Assembly: GCA_023488685.1 (NCBI GenBank)
Contig: JAMDDR010000368.1
Coordinates: 1-45,632 of the forward strand
Direction: 5' to 3'
Length of the DNA: 45,632 bases
DNA from: Chloroflexota bacterium
Lineage (GTDB): Bacteria > Chloroflexota > Anaerolineae > J036 > Brachytrichaceae
Made by a program: the position numbers and the translations under genes. The notes beneath the pieces are model-generated. The model saw only the letters and a program-made list of their open reading frames with translations, searched no databases and had not been told where the DNA came from. How positions within the stretch are numbered: the stretch's first letter is position 1; each line of letters begins with the position of its first letter. This document shows positions 1-7,997 of this stretch, one piece after another.

Positions 1-1
1 C

Positions 2-1246
2 GAGGATGAGGACGAGCATGCCGTGCCTGGTGAGCGTGTCGAGATTGTTCTGCCTTTCACACCCTTCTATGTCGAGAGCGGTGGACAGGTGAGCGACACG
101 GGCATCCTGACCTCACAAACCCGTGCTGGCGACTGCCCCGCATGGCAGATAACCGTGCGCGACACACGCCGCCCGGTACCCGGCCTGATCGTGCATGTAT
201 GTGATGTCGAATACGGCCAGCCGCGTATTGGCGACCCATGCGTCGCGCAAGTCGATACCGCGCGCCGGCTGGATATCATGCGCAACCATACGGCCACGCA
301 CATCTTGCAGAAATCTCTGCGCAGTGTCGTAGGTAACCACGTAGGACAACAAGGATCGTTGGTTGCCCCTGACCGGCTGCGCTTCGATTACTCGCATGGT
401 GCCCCGCTCAGCTCAGAGCAGCTCGAACGTGTGAGTGAAATGCTGAATGACGCCATCCTGGCGAATTACCCGGTTACCGTCAGGCAGGAGTCTTACCAGG
501 ACGCCATCCGGGAGGGCGCTCTGGCATTCTTCAGCGAGAAATACGGCGATATCGTGCGCGTATTGCGCATCGGCGCGCCGGATGCGCAACCCTTCAGTGT
601 TGAACTGTGTGGCGGCACACACGTGCACCAGACAGGAGATATCGGCAGCGCCATCATCGTCAGTGAGACAGCGGTCGCGGCTGGAGTCCGTCGCATCGAA
701 GTCGTCACCGGTCACGGCGCATTGAGTTATGCCCGTAAGCAAGCGCAGCAGCTTGCTACGCTGGCGGCGGCGCTGAACACCACCCCTGAACAGGTGATCG
801 AGCAAACCAGCAAGATCCTCACCTCCTTGTCGGAGACCCAGAAAGCATTGGAGCGCGCCCAGAAAGAGCTGGCGCGCGCGCGCTTTGGGGAAATGTTGGC
901 AAATGTCATATCCATCAAGGATGTGCCGGCACTCATCGTTCGCGCGGCTGTAGATAACGTGGATATGCTGCGCGATATGACAGATTGGTTCCGCGAGAAG
1001 CACCAGAGTGGGGTTGCAGTCCTTGGCGCTGTCGTCAACGAGAAACCCGCGATCGTAGTCGCCGTCTCTAAGGATCTGAACGGCAGGGGGCTGGACGCAG
1101 GAAAGCTGGCGCGCGAAGTTGCTAAACTGGTCGGCGGCAGCGGTGGTGGTCGCCCCACCCTGGCACAGGCAGGCGGCAGGGACGCAGGCAAACTGGACGA
1201 AGCGTTGGCACACGCGACGAAGCTCATCAACGAGTGGTTGGGTTGA
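2..1246 (+). CDS. alaS: Alanyl-tRNA synthetase, C-terminal part (5' end outside window)
   Basis: Alanyl-tRNA synthetase charges tRNA-Ala with alanine in the cytoplasm and hydrolyses mischarged Ser- or Gly-tRNA-Ala. The frame is open to the left edge, so the catalytic N-terminal half is missing from the window and the GTG at 23 is internal. Seen here are the editing-domain zinc motif HTATH (about nt 287-301), the CGGTHV zinc motif (about nt 608-625), a charged coiled-coil stretch (ETQKALERAQKELA), and a C-terminal DHHA1-like domain with the glycine-rich LVGGSGGGRPTLAQAGG. The order editing domain, coiled coil, DHHA1 is that of a full AlaRS. The stop at 1244-1246 lies just before the next gene, which runs the same way. 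Identification is secure; only the start is unknown. Confidence 0.96.
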   Translation, partial: EDEDEHAVPGERVEIVLPFTPFYVESGGQVSDTGILTSQTRAGDCPAWQITVRDTRRPVPGLIVHVCDVEYGQPRIGDPCVAQVDTARRLDIMRNHTATHILQKSLRSVVGNHVGQQGSLVAPDRLRFDYSHGAPLSSEQLERVSEMLNDAILANYPVTVRQESYQDAIREGALAFFSEKYGDIVRVLRIGAPDAQPFSVELCGGTHVHQTGDIGSAIIVSETAVAAGVRRIEVVTGHGALSYARKQAQQLATLAAALNTTPEQVIEQTSKILTSLSETQKALERAQKELARARFGEMLANVISIKDVPALIVRAAVDNVDMLRDMTDWFREKHQSGVAVLGAVVNEKPAIVVAVSKDLNGRGLDAGKLAREVAKLVGGSGGGRPTLAQAGGRDAGKLDEALAHATKLINEWLG

Positions 1247-1263
1247 CCCAAGTGATCGGCAGA

Positions 1264-2793
1264 ATGACCGGCAGAATCATCTACCTCACACCCGAAGACC
1301 TCACACCCGAGGATGACGTCGCCGGTGCACGCGACCGCATCGAATGGGCATGCGCTGATCGGGTTGTGCTGGTTCTCCCATCCGACAAGAGCAATGCTTC
1401 GGTGCGTGAGGTGGATTTCGAGCTCATCGGGCGCGCCGGGAAGCAGTTCGGTTGTGAGGTCGCCGTCGTGTCCCCTTCGTGGACGCAACGCCAGATCGCC
1501 GAAAGCGTCGGGCTGGTCACATTTCGCACAGTGCAGCAAGCCATTCAGCAGCATTGGATAGATAACGAGATTGTTGATCCGATCGAACGGTTGTCGCCCC
1601 CTCGTCGTTTCCGTCCCAACTCGTTGCGCCAGTTCTTTCCCAGACACAACTGGTTACTGCTCGGCTTGCGTTTGATAGTGGCTCTCGCCACGGTTGCCAT
1701 CGTCGCCGCGGCAGCGCTGATGATAGTGCCCAGTGCGAAGATCACATTGACGGCTTCGAGCCAGAGCATCTCACTCATCGTCCCGGTGACGCTCGATACC
1801 CAAATCGACAAAGTTGACATCGAAGGGCGTATGGTGCCCGCGCGACGGGTAGATGTGATCGTCGAAGACGTCGCGTCCGCCCCCGCGACCGGCGCGAAAG
1901 ACATCCCCAAGTCCAAGGCAAAAGGCAGTGTTTATTTCCTCAATGTGCTTGCAACGCCCTATGTCGTGCCGAAGAATACGGTCGTCCGCACGTCTTCGGC
2001 AAGTGTGGCCGTTCGCTTCATTACCTTAAGTGATGTGGAAGTCCCACCTGGTGGCCGCGCCGAAGTAAGCATCGAGGCCATCGAAGAAGGCCCAAGCGGC
2101 AACGTCCCGGCAAACCAGGTGAATAGCGTCGAGGGATTGCCTGCGCTGGCTGTGAAGGTGATCAACACGAAACCCACGGAGGGTGGTGGAAATGAGACCG
2201 TGCGTTCCGTCACTGAGGATGACTATAAGCTTGCCAGAGCCACCGTGCGAGATCGATTGTTGCAGACAGCCGTTGAGAAAATGAACCAGGATCCTGAAGT
2301 CGTGCGCAACGGGTGGTTCGTCGTGCCCAACACCTTGTTCATCGCCGACGTGCAGGACGAAACCTATGATCGCTTTATCACCGAACAGGCTGATGCAGTC
2401 AATCTCAACATGCGCTTACAGATTGCTGGGCTTGCAGTGGCACCAGCGGACCTGGACGATATCTCGCGCGCCGCGCTGACAGAGAGGGTTCCTACTGGGT
2501 TCAGTTTGCTCGAAATGAACACGGAACGCGGCGACGTGGCAGAGGAAGGCACCGGTAACCGCACCGAGTTATACATCGTATCTCACGGTATTGCTGGGGC
2601 GGAGATTGATGAGACCGAGGTGAAGGAACTTGTGCGCGGCAAGACGATTGCCGATGCACAATCATTATTGCTGCAGGAACTATCACTGAAAGGCAATCCG
2701 GTCATCGATGTAGAGCCGGCATGGCTTCTGCAGTACACCAATCGTCTGCCGTTTGTCATCTTACGGATCGGGATTCAGGTGAAACGAGAATAA
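1264..2793 (+). CDS. Baseplate-J-like single-pass membrane protein, function unknown
   Basis: About 509 residues from the ATG at 1264. An upstream in-frame ATG at 1234 would overlap alaS by 13 nt and is less likely, since family-like sequence begins at MTGRIIYL. The first 125 residues form a soluble alpha/beta-looking domain. A basic stretch (PPRRFRPNSLRQF) and one strong membrane segment of about 22 residues (LLLGLRLIVALATVAIVAAAALM) follow. The rest is predicted extracytoplasmic and carries the pattern AKGSVYFLN ... VPKNTVV ... GPSGNVPANQVN. That pattern is typical of the domain annotated baseplate J/gp47-like in non-phage Chloroflexota proteins. No phage genes lie nearby, so the name reflects only domain resemblance. 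It sits between alaS and ruvX and is probably co-transcribed with them. Function is not known. Confidence 0.75.
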   Translation: MTGRIIYLTPEDLTPEDDVAGARDRIEWACADRVVLVLPSDKSNASVREVDFELIGRAGKQFGCEVAVVSPSWTQRQIAESVGLVTFRTVQQAIQQHWIDNEIVDPIERLSPPRRFRPNSLRQFFPRHNWLLLGLRLIVALATVAIVAAAALMIVPSAKITLTASSQSISLIVPVTLDTQIDKVDIEGRMVPARRVDVIVEDVASAPATGAKDIPKSKAKGSVYFLNVLATPYVVPKNTVVRTSSASVAVRFITLSDVEVPPGGRAEVSIEAIEEGPSGNVPANQVNSVEGLPALAVKVINTKPTEGGGNETVRSVTEDDYKLARATVRDRLLQTAVEKMNQDPEVVRNGWFVVPNTLFIADVQDETYDRFITEQADAVNLNMRLQIAGLAVAPADLDDISRAALTERVPTGFSLLEMNTERGDVAEEGTGNRTELYIVSHGIAGAEIDETEVKELVRGKTIADAQSLLLQELSLKGNPVIDVEPAWLLQYTNRLPFVILRIGIQVKRE

Positions 2794-2861
2794 GGTGGGG
2801 AGCTGGGGAAAAGGATGGCGCAGTGCATCGGCCACGCTTCGCCCCAGCCTTATACATAAAC

Positions 2862-3323
2862 ATGGCACGCAGTTTGGGGCTGGATGTGGGTAATCGCCGC
2901 ATTGGCATCGCAGTGAGCGATACGACGAAAACGATTGCCCGCCCGGTCGAAGTGATCGATCGCAAACGACAGGACGCATTCGTGCGTCTCGCCCAACACG
3001 TACGCGAACAACAACCTGATGAAATAATCGTGGGATACCCATTGAACGCGGATGGCAGCGTCAGCGAGCAGGCACGCCTGGTCGAGCAATTTGTTGAATC
3101 GTTGCGCGCGCGGTTGGACATCCCCATACGTTTATACGACGAACGCTTTAGCACCAGCGAAGCACAGGGTATCATCAGTTCCAGGAAACGTAAGCAACAG
3201 GTCGAGCATGACGACGCCATCGCTGCCGCCGTCATCTTGCAGCGCTACCTTGATGAACATCGCCCATCAGCACAGGATGATGGTTTATGGACAGTGGATG
3301 ACGGCCCATTGGAAGCCGGTTGA
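2862..3323 (+). CDS. ruvX: Pre-16S rRNA nuclease / RNase H-fold protein RuvX (YqgF)
   Basis: YqgF/RuvX is a small RNase H-fold nuclease implicated in 5' maturation of 16S rRNA. The 153-residue product from ATG 2862 opens with LGLDVGNRRIGIAVSD, the first acidic motif of the fold. It continues with IIVGYPLNADGS, the DERFST motif, and a C-terminal DDAIAAAVILQRYL helix carrying the last acidic pair. The open frame extends upstream to 2721, but that part overlaps the previous gene and has no family similarity, so 2862 is preferred. The C-terminal tail of about 20 residues (HRPSAQDD onward) goes beyond the usual family end. It is followed 51 nt later by mltG, a common pairing in bacteria. Confidence 0.93.
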   Translation: MARSLGLDVGNRRIGIAVSDTTKTIARPVEVIDRKRQDAFVRLAQHVREQQPDEIIVGYPLNADGSVSEQARLVEQFVESLRARLDIPIRLYDERFSTSEAQGIISSRKRKQQVEHDDAIAAAVILQRYLDEHRPSAQDDGLWTVDDGPLEAG

Positions 3324-3374
3324 AAGCAGGATACGAGCCGGCCCAAACGGACCCACCAGCAACTTACACTCGAT

Positions 3375-4502
3375 ATGAAACGACAAGCAAAGCTTTCCCC
3401 AGTCAAAGTGGTTATTTTCGTTGTTGCGCTCGCCGCGCTGGTGTTCGCAGCCTCCAAATTGTCCCAGCAACTGAGCAATGTCAATGCAACCACGACCAGC
3501 CTGACGAGCCTCGACAAGACACTGATCGGTCTTTATCTTGACTTGATCCGCAACAATGACTTGGACCGGCCGATGAGCAACGATCCGACGCCCCAGCTAT
3601 TCGTCGTCCAACCAGGCGAGTCGGTTTCTGAGATAGGCACCAATCTGCAACAACAGGGCCTGGTACGCGATGGAGATCTGTTTCGCCTCTATGTGCGTTA
3701 CAACAGCCTCGATAACACGATCAATGCAGGTACGTTTACGCTGCGCGCAAATATGAGCATCCCCGAAGTAGCACAGACGTTGCAGCGCGCGTTGGCCGTA
3801 GAGACGCAAATCACCATCCCTGAGGGCAAGCGCATGGAAGAGGTTGCAGAGCTTCTGGAAGAGCAGGTGGGTATCGGCGCTGATGAATTCCTGCGACTGG
3901 CGCGGCGTGCAGACTACAACTATCCCTTCCTGCAGGATCTGCCCGAAGGCGCGTCGCTGGAAGGCTATCTGTTCCCAGACACTTACCGGTTGCCACAGAA
4001 TCCCACGGCCCAGGATATCTTGCTAAAAATGCTTGACAACTACGGCGTCAAGGTGGCACCATTGATGGAACAAGCCGCAGCCACAGGCCAGTCGGCGCGC
4101 CAGGTGTTGACGCTGGCCTCCATCGTCGAGCGCGAGGCGGTGATTGCAACCGAACGTCCGCTCATCGCAAGTGTCTACTTGAACCGCCAGAAGATTGGGA
4201 TGGCGCTGCAGGCTGACCCAACCACACAATATGCGCTCGGATACCAGCCTGATCAAAAATCCTGGTGGAAAACAGGTCTTACGGCCGAAGATCTAAAATA
4301 TGCCGATCCGGCCGGCTACAACACCTATGTCACCGCGGACCTGCCGCCCGGTCCTATTGCCAGTCCCGGTCTCTCGTCCATCGAAGCGGTGATCACGCCT
4401 GCACAAACCACCTACCTGTTTTTTGTGGCCTCGTGCAACGAGGATGGATCACACCAGTTCTCCAACACGTTTGAAGAGCATCAAACCAAGTTGTGCCCCT
4501 GA
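3375..4502 (+). CDS. mltG: Endolytic murein transglycosylase MltG (YceG)
   Basis: MltG is a membrane-anchored lytic transglycosylase that cuts nascent glycan strands and so ends peptidoglycan polymerisation. The 375-residue protein has a short basic N-terminus and one membrane segment at about residues 10-28. An LysM-like subdomain follows (VQPGESVSEIGTNL, about 78-91). The YceG catalytic domain has the conserved EGYLFPDTY (about 196-204) and LASIVEREA, where E252 corresponds to the catalytic glutamate. The GxPxxxDPTxxYALG region appears as MALQADPTTQYALG, and the late YNTY ... LPPGPIASPG motif is present. Length and motif order match the family. It is the last gene of the alaS-ruvX run and is followed by a strong hairpin at 4524-4557. 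Confidence 0.95.
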   Translation: MKRQAKLSPVKVVIFVVALAALVFAASKLSQQLSNVNATTTSLTSLDKTLIGLYLDLIRNNDLDRPMSNDPTPQLFVVQPGESVSEIGTNLQQQGLVRDGDLFRLYVRYNSLDNTINAGTFTLRANMSIPEVAQTLQRALAVETQITIPEGKRMEEVAELLEEQVGIGADEFLRLARRADYNYPFLQDLPEGASLEGYLFPDTYRLPQNPTAQDILLKMLDNYGVKVAPLMEQAAATGQSARQVLTLASIVEREAVIATERPLIASVYLNRQKIGMALQADPTTQYALGYQPDQKSWWKTGLTAEDLKYADPAGYNTYVTADLPPGPIASPGLSSIEAVITPAQTTYLFFVASCNEDGSHQFSNTFEEHQTKLCP

Positions 4503-4523
4503 ACCCATCGTCCAGTATGGGCA

Positions 4524-4557
4524 AAACGCCCGGCTCCAGTTGAGGAGCCGGGTGTTT
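4524..4557. terminator. Hairpin terminator between convergent genes
   Basis: Two 14-nt arms (4524-4537 and 4544-4557) pair fully apart from one G-U, around a 6-nt loop. A run of T flanks the stem on each strand (TGTTTGT on plus, GTTTTG on minus). It lies 22 nt after the mltG stop and directly against the stop codon of the DUF971 gene on the other strand, so it probably ends transcription from both sides. Confidence 0.8.
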
Positions 4558-4558
4558 G

Positions 4559-4888
4559 TCATTCTTGCACGGACCATTCGGGATGTTGGCGTTCCAGATC
4601 GAGCAACAAATCCCAGGTGTAGATACCAAAGCGGCAACCATTCTGCCACACGATATTGACAGCGTAACTGCCAACGGGTTCGATTGCCTGTAACAAACTG
4701 GACTTTGGTTTGAAGTCTTTGCGAGGGTCGAGGCCTTGTGCGCGTAACTTTTCGCGCTCGTCGTTGCAGTTCGCGCACGGACAGGCTGCACTCAATTCCA
4801 CGAATGGGAAATTCGTGCAATGTCCGTCATTCCAAGTGATCGCCAACACAGCGCGATGCCGGTCAGCCGTTATCCCTGTAGGTCTCAT
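4559..4888 (-). CDS. DUF971 (gamma-butyrobetaine hydroxylase-like N-terminal) domain protein
   Basis: A 109-residue protein made of one DUF971 domain, the small fold also found at the N-terminus of gamma-butyrobetaine hydroxylases and beside iron-sulfur scaffold proteins. Seen: LAITWNDGHCTNFPFVELSAACPCANC, then the closing pattern VGSYAVNIVWQNGC.FGIYTWDLL. The cysteine cluster CPCANC suggests metal binding. The start is set at ATG 4888 because the longer frame (to 4990) runs through the tRNA gene just upstream. Family members have been linked to Fe-S or Mo cofactor handling, but the exact role is not established. It lies 71 nt downstream of the tRNA on the same strand, so they may share a transcript. 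Confidence 0.85.
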   Translation of the reverse strand: MRPTGITADRHRAVLAITWNDGHCTNFPFVELSAACPCANCNDEREKLRAQGLDPRKDFKPKSSLLQAIEPVGSYAVNIVWQNGCRFGIYTWDLLLDLERQHPEWSVQE

Positions 4889-4959
4889 GTGGTAATAAAT
4901 AAACCTCGCAAGCCCTTTCGCCGCATTGCGACGTTGAAACCTGCGAGGTCTTCCTGTAG

Positions 4960-5032
4960 TGGTGACGACTGGACTTGAACCAGTGACCAAGGGCTTATGA
5001 GTCCCCTGCTCTACCGTCTGAGCTACGTCACC
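4960..5032 (-). tRNA. tRNA with CAU anticodon, probably elongator tRNA-Met
   Basis: Folded by eye as a complete 73-nt cloverleaf on the minus strand. It has a 7-bp acceptor stem (GGTGACG with CGTCACC), a 4-bp D stem (GCTC/GAGC) with an 8-nt loop, a CTCATAA anticodon loop with CAT at positions 34-36, and a 5-bp T stem (ACTGG/CCAGT) with loop TTCAAGT. A73 follows and CCA is not encoded. The acceptor pair 1-72 is G-C, which rules out an initiator tRNA. The anticodon stem has an A31-G39 mismatch. A CAU anticodon could also be tRNA-Ile2 after lysidine modification, but the acceptor arm looks like elongator Met. Confidence 0.9.
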
Positions 5033-5086
5033 GCTCGACGATTATTGTATCGGAACCATATCATGGCGTCAAGGCAAATTTATGCT

Positions 5087-5758
5087 TTAACGCTTTGCCG
5101 TCCGAGCTTTTACTTCCTTGATGGCACGCACCAAGTCGGTGGCACGCTGCTTCAGCACTTGCAAGCCATCTCCCTGCTTGACGTACTCGCCAATCAGCGC
5201 GCTGCCCATGCCGACGGCGACCGCACCGGCCTTGATGAAGTCCGCCGCATTCCCTAACTCGACCCCACCGGTTGGGACGAAGGGCACTTTGTTGAGTGGA
5301 CCACGCATGGCCTTGAAGTAAGCCATTTCCGCCGGGAAAAGTTTCACCATGGTGGCGCCCAAATCCACTGCAGTCAAGATTTCGGTTGCAGTATACGCAC
5401 CCGGAATGACGCATAGATCGCGCTGCGCACAAAAGCGCACCACGGCGGGATTGGTGTTTGGCGACACCACGAATTGCGCACCGGCGTCCGTGACAGCCTG
5501 CGCATCTGCCTCTGTCAAGACAGTGCCAGCGCCCATCAGTACCGCGTTACCCAGTTCCTGGCGCACCAGGCGAATGGCTTCCAACGCTTTGGGCGAGTTC
5601 ATGGTCACTTCCACGGCGCGTACGCCCGCTTCAGCTAACACTTGCGCAATTTCCACAAACCAGCCGTCATAGTTACCGCGCATGATGGCAATGACGCCCG
5701 AATCGGCGATAATCGACTTTACTTGTTCCGCGTTCATATTGCTTGACGATTGTGCCAT
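5087..5758 (-). CDS. eda: 2-keto-3-deoxy-6-phosphogluconate (KDPG/KHG) aldolase
   Basis: A class I aldolase that splits 2-keto-3-deoxy-6-phosphogluconate into pyruvate and glyceraldehyde-3-phosphate, or acts on a related keto-acid. The 223-residue sequence fits the TIM-barrel family. It has IMRG (R27), EVTMNSP with E50 as the general acid/base, MGAGTV, VSPN, and the Schiff-base lysine K139 in MVKLFPAE, followed by PTGGV. No 6-phosphogluconate dehydratase or sugar kinase lies beside it, so the physiological substrate cannot be fixed from context. It diverges from ffh; the shared upstream region holds facing promoter candidates. A second ATG at codon 8 is possible, but 5758 sits well behind the candidate promoter. 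Confidence 0.9.
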   Translation of the reverse strand: MAQSSSNMNAEQVKSIIADSGVIAIMRGNYDGWFVEIAQVLAEAGVRAVEVTMNSPKALEAIRLVRQELGNAVLMGAGTVLTEADAQAVTDAGAQFVVSPNTNPAVVRFCAQRDLCVIPGAYTATEILTAVDLGATMVKLFPAEMAYFKAMRGPLNKVPFVPTGGVELGNAADFIKAGAVAVGMGSALIGEYVKQGDGLQVLKQRATDLVRAIKEVKARTAKR

Positions 5759-5772
5759 ATATTCGTTAAAAT
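5743..5772 (+). promoter_or_regulatory. Candidate sigma70 promoter for ffh
   Basis: TTGACG at 5743-5748 and TAAAAT at 5767-5772, spacing 18 nt, about 98 nt before the ffh ATG. The -35 box lies inside the first codons of the divergent aldolase gene. This is a consensus match only. Confidence 0.35.
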
Positions 5773-5796
5773 ACTACGCTTTATTTGGTTTGGCAA
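5768..5796 (-). promoter_or_regulatory. Candidate promoter for the KDPG aldolase gene
   Basis: On the minus strand, TTGCCA (5791-5796) and TATTTT (5768-5773) are separated by 17 nt. The -10 box ends 9 nt before the ATG, which would give an almost leaderless mRNA. It overlaps the candidate ffh promoter. Confidence 0.35.
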
Positions 5797-5869
5797 GTGC
5801 AGCCCGATTGATGGATGATGGGTGAGCGCCAGCGGGCACTCCCATCGACCAGTTCCTTATGAAACACGC

Positions 5870-7204
5870 ATGTTTGAAAGCCTGAGCGACAAACTACAAG
5901 CGGTCTTTGACCGCCTAAATAAACGCGGCATCCTGACCGAGCAGGATGTCGATACGGCATTGCGCGAAGTGCGTTTGGCCTTGCTTGAGGCCGATGTAAA
6001 CTTCAAAGTCGTCAAGGACTTCCTTGCACGCGTGCGCGCACGCGCGATTGGCGCAGAGGTGCATAAGAGTCTGACGCCCGGTCAGGCCGTCGTCAAGATC
6101 GTGCACGATGAACTGCTCGCCACGTTGGGCGAACCGGGTAAGCTGGACCTGGGTGGCCCCGCCCCTCACGTGATTATGCTCGTCGGCCTGCAAGGCTCCG
6201 GCAAGACCACGACAGCCGCAAAGCTGGCGCTCCGGCTGCGTGGCAATGGCATGCGCCCCATCCTTGTCGCCGCCGATACCTACCGGCCTGCCGCCATCAC
6301 CCAACTCGAGCAGCTTGGCAAGCAACTGAATATCCCAGTTCATTCCGAGGATGCAAAAATCCCCCCGCCGAAGATTTGCCAAAATGCGGTCACTCATGCC
6401 GTGCAAGGCGCATACGACATCGTGATTCTGGACACAGCCGGACGTCTGCAGATTGACGACACCATGATGGCGGAAGTCGAACGGATAAAGGCGGTCACCC
6501 GGCCACAAGAAATTCTACTGATCGCAGATGCAATGACCGGCCAGGAAGCCGTCAACATCGCGGATACTTTCAACAAACGCCTTGGCCTGACCGGCTTGAT
6601 CCTGACAAAAGTGGACGGCGATGCTCGTGGTGGTGCCGCCATCAGTATGCGCGCGGTGACGGGTGTGCCCATCAAATTCATGGCGGTGGGCGAGAAGCCA
6701 GATGCGTTTGAACCCTTCTATCCCGACCGCCTCGCTTCACGCATCCTGGGCATGGGAGATGTGCTCAGCCTCATCGAAAAGGCCCAGACGTCCTTCGACG
6801 AAGTCGAGGCGGCGAAGGCCGCTGAGAAGCTGATGTCGGCCAAGTTTGACCTGGAGGACTTCCTGAATCAGATCCGCCAGATCAAAAAGATGGGGCCGCT
6901 GAATGATGTTCTGGCCATGATTCCGGGGCTAGGCAAGCTCAGCAAGGATCTAACGCCAGACATGACGGATAAGCAGATGAAGCGCATCGAGGCCATGATC
7001 AGTTCTATGACAATGGTCGAGCGCCATAACCCGGACCTCCTGAATGCGTCACGCAAACGCCGTGTGGCAAAAGGCAGTGGAACCAGCGTACAGGAGATCA
7101 ACCAGTTGATCGTGCAGTTCCGTAACATGCAAAAAATGATGAAGCAGTTGTCCACCAACCCGCGCATGAGAGGCGGATTGGGTGGTTTATTTGGAAGAAG
7201 ATAA
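5870..7204 (+). CDS. ffh: Signal recognition particle protein Ffh (SRP54)
   Basis: Ffh is the SRP GTPase that binds signal sequences with the 4.5S RNA and delivers ribosomes to FtsY at the membrane. The 444-residue protein starts at ATG 5870 with MFESLSDKLQAVFDRL, the usual N-domain start; the 16 codons upstream in the same frame are not family-like. The G domain shows GLQGSGKTTTAAKLA (about 106-120), the DTYRPAA insertion-box motif, DTAGRLQ, TKVDGDARGG and a GMGD linker. The C-terminal M domain follows (DLEDFLNQIRQIKKMG ... IPG ... MTDKQMKRIEAMISSM) and ends in methionine-rich helices. Complete and unremarkable. rpsP follows after 88 nt. Confidence 0.97.
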   Translation: MFESLSDKLQAVFDRLNKRGILTEQDVDTALREVRLALLEADVNFKVVKDFLARVRARAIGAEVHKSLTPGQAVVKIVHDELLATLGEPGKLDLGGPAPHVIMLVGLQGSGKTTTAAKLALRLRGNGMRPILVAADTYRPAAITQLEQLGKQLNIPVHSEDAKIPPPKICQNAVTHAVQGAYDIVILDTAGRLQIDDTMMAEVERIKAVTRPQEILLIADAMTGQEAVNIADTFNKRLGLTGLILTKVDGDARGGAAISMRAVTGVPIKFMAVGEKPDAFEPFYPDRLASRILGMGDVLSLIEKAQTSFDEVEAAKAAEKLMSAKFDLEDFLNQIRQIKKMGPLNDVLAMIPGLGKLSKDLTPDMTDKQMKRIEAMISSMTMVERHNPDLLNASRKRRVAKGSGTSVQEINQLIVQFRNMQKMMKQLSTNPRMRGGLGGLFGRR

Positions 7205-7225
7205 GCGATGAGAGCTGGGAAGATG

Positions 7226-7267
7226 GAGATTGGATCAGGGAGACTATAATCCTCAGTCTCTAATCTC
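7226..7267 (+). other. Nested inverted repeats in the rpsP leader
   Basis: Inner arms 7240-7245 (GAGACT) and 7255-7260 (AGTCTC) are nested inside outer arms 7226-7231 (GAGATT) and 7262-7267 (AATCTC). A TATAAT hexamer (7245-7250) overlaps the inner arm, so the element could be a promoter with an operator or an RNA hairpin just before the rpsP Shine-Dalgarno (AAAGGAG near 7283). No -35 box is evident. Confidence 0.35.
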
Positions 7268-7292
7268 GATTTACCAACGACAAAGGAGTTAA

Positions 7293-7667
7293 ATGGTACG
7301 TATTCGTCTACGCCGCATGGGTTCTAAGCATCAGCCGATCTACCGTATCGTGGTGGCCGACAAGGAGTCACCGCGCGACGGAGCCTTTATCGAGATCATC
7401 GGCACGTACAACCCGCGCACGCAACCTGAAACGATCAAGGTTCAGGAGGATCGCGCGCTGTACTGGATGAAGGTTGGTGCTCAACCCAGCGATTCCGTGC
7501 AGCAGTTGTTCAGAAAGACCGGCACCACATCCCGATACGAACGCCTGATGAAGGGTGAAACGCCGGAGACACTGTTGGCCGAAGCCGCCGCTCAACAAGC
7601 CGCGACCCCAGTGCCAGATCCGCGCACACGCATTGGCCGCGTGGCCGGTTCGAAAGCCGCGGCATAG
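7293..7667 (+). CDS. rpsP: 30S ribosomal protein S16
   Basis: S16 is an early-assembly protein of the small ribosomal subunit. The first 80 residues match the family closely: [23 protein letters not shown], then SPRDG.FIE.IGTYNP and [25 protein letters not shown]. The protein has 124 residues against about 80-90 in many bacteria. The extra C-terminal 40 residues are alanine-rich and low in complexity ([12 protein letters not shown]), as in several other phyla. A clear AAAGGAG precedes the ATG. It is followed by khpA and rimM in the conserved rpsP-KH-rimM order. Confidence 0.97.
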   Translation: MVRIRLRRMGSKHQPIYRIVVADKESPRDGAFIEIIGTYNPRTQPETIKVQEDRALYWMKVGAQPSDSVQQLFRKTGTTSRYERLMKGETPETLLAEAAAQQAATPVPDPRTRIGRVAGSKAAA

Positions 7668-7731
7668 TTCTCGCCGTTGGCATGGAGCATGCTAAAAGCG
7701 TGCTGCATGTCTCCGGCGTGCTCAACGTTTA

Positions 7732-7959
7732 ATGAAAGATTTGATCGAGTACATCGCTCAGTCACTAGTCGATGACGTCGCCGCGGTCAGTGTTGTCGAG
7801 AAGAAAGATCGTGGCGTGCTCGTCTACACGTTGACAGTGGCACAAGATGAAACTGGTCGGGTGATTGGCAAAGACGGCAAGGTGGCAAATGCCATCCGTG
7901 TCCTGCTGCGCATCGCCAGCAACAGGCAAGGTGATCACGTCGCCCTTAAAATCATGTAG
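7732..7959 (+). CDS. khpA: KH-domain RNA-binding protein (KhpA/YlqC type)
   Basis: A 75-residue single KH domain. The GxxG loop that contacts RNA is seen as VIGKDGKVANAIRVLLR (about 44-60), and the domain starts MKDLIEYIAQSLVDD. KhpA proteins bind RNA, pair with KhpB/EloR in several bacteria, and affect cell division and sRNA stability. The gene lies between rpsP and rimM, its standard place. Length is typical. Its partner khpB is not in this window. Confidence 0.93.
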   Translation: MKDLIEYIAQSLVDDVAAVSVVEKKDRGVLVYTLTVAQDETGRVIGKDGKVANAIRVLLRIASNRQGDHVALKIM

Positions 7960-7997
7960 CAGGCAATGTCCGGCGGGCGAATGTCGAAAGAGGATAA

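Noticed and set aside
413..1213. Long minus-strand open frame opposite alaS
   Set aside because: Its codons mirror the AlaRS frame, it has no recognisable domain or Shine-Dalgarno, and alaS is unambiguous.
1264..2793. Prophage baseplate gene
   Set aside because: Only domain resemblance; the gene has a membrane anchor and no phage neighbours.
4889..4990. N-terminal extension of the DUF971 protein
   Set aside because: It runs into the tRNA gene and reads TGSSPVV-like tRNA translation; the domain starts at the ATG at 4888.
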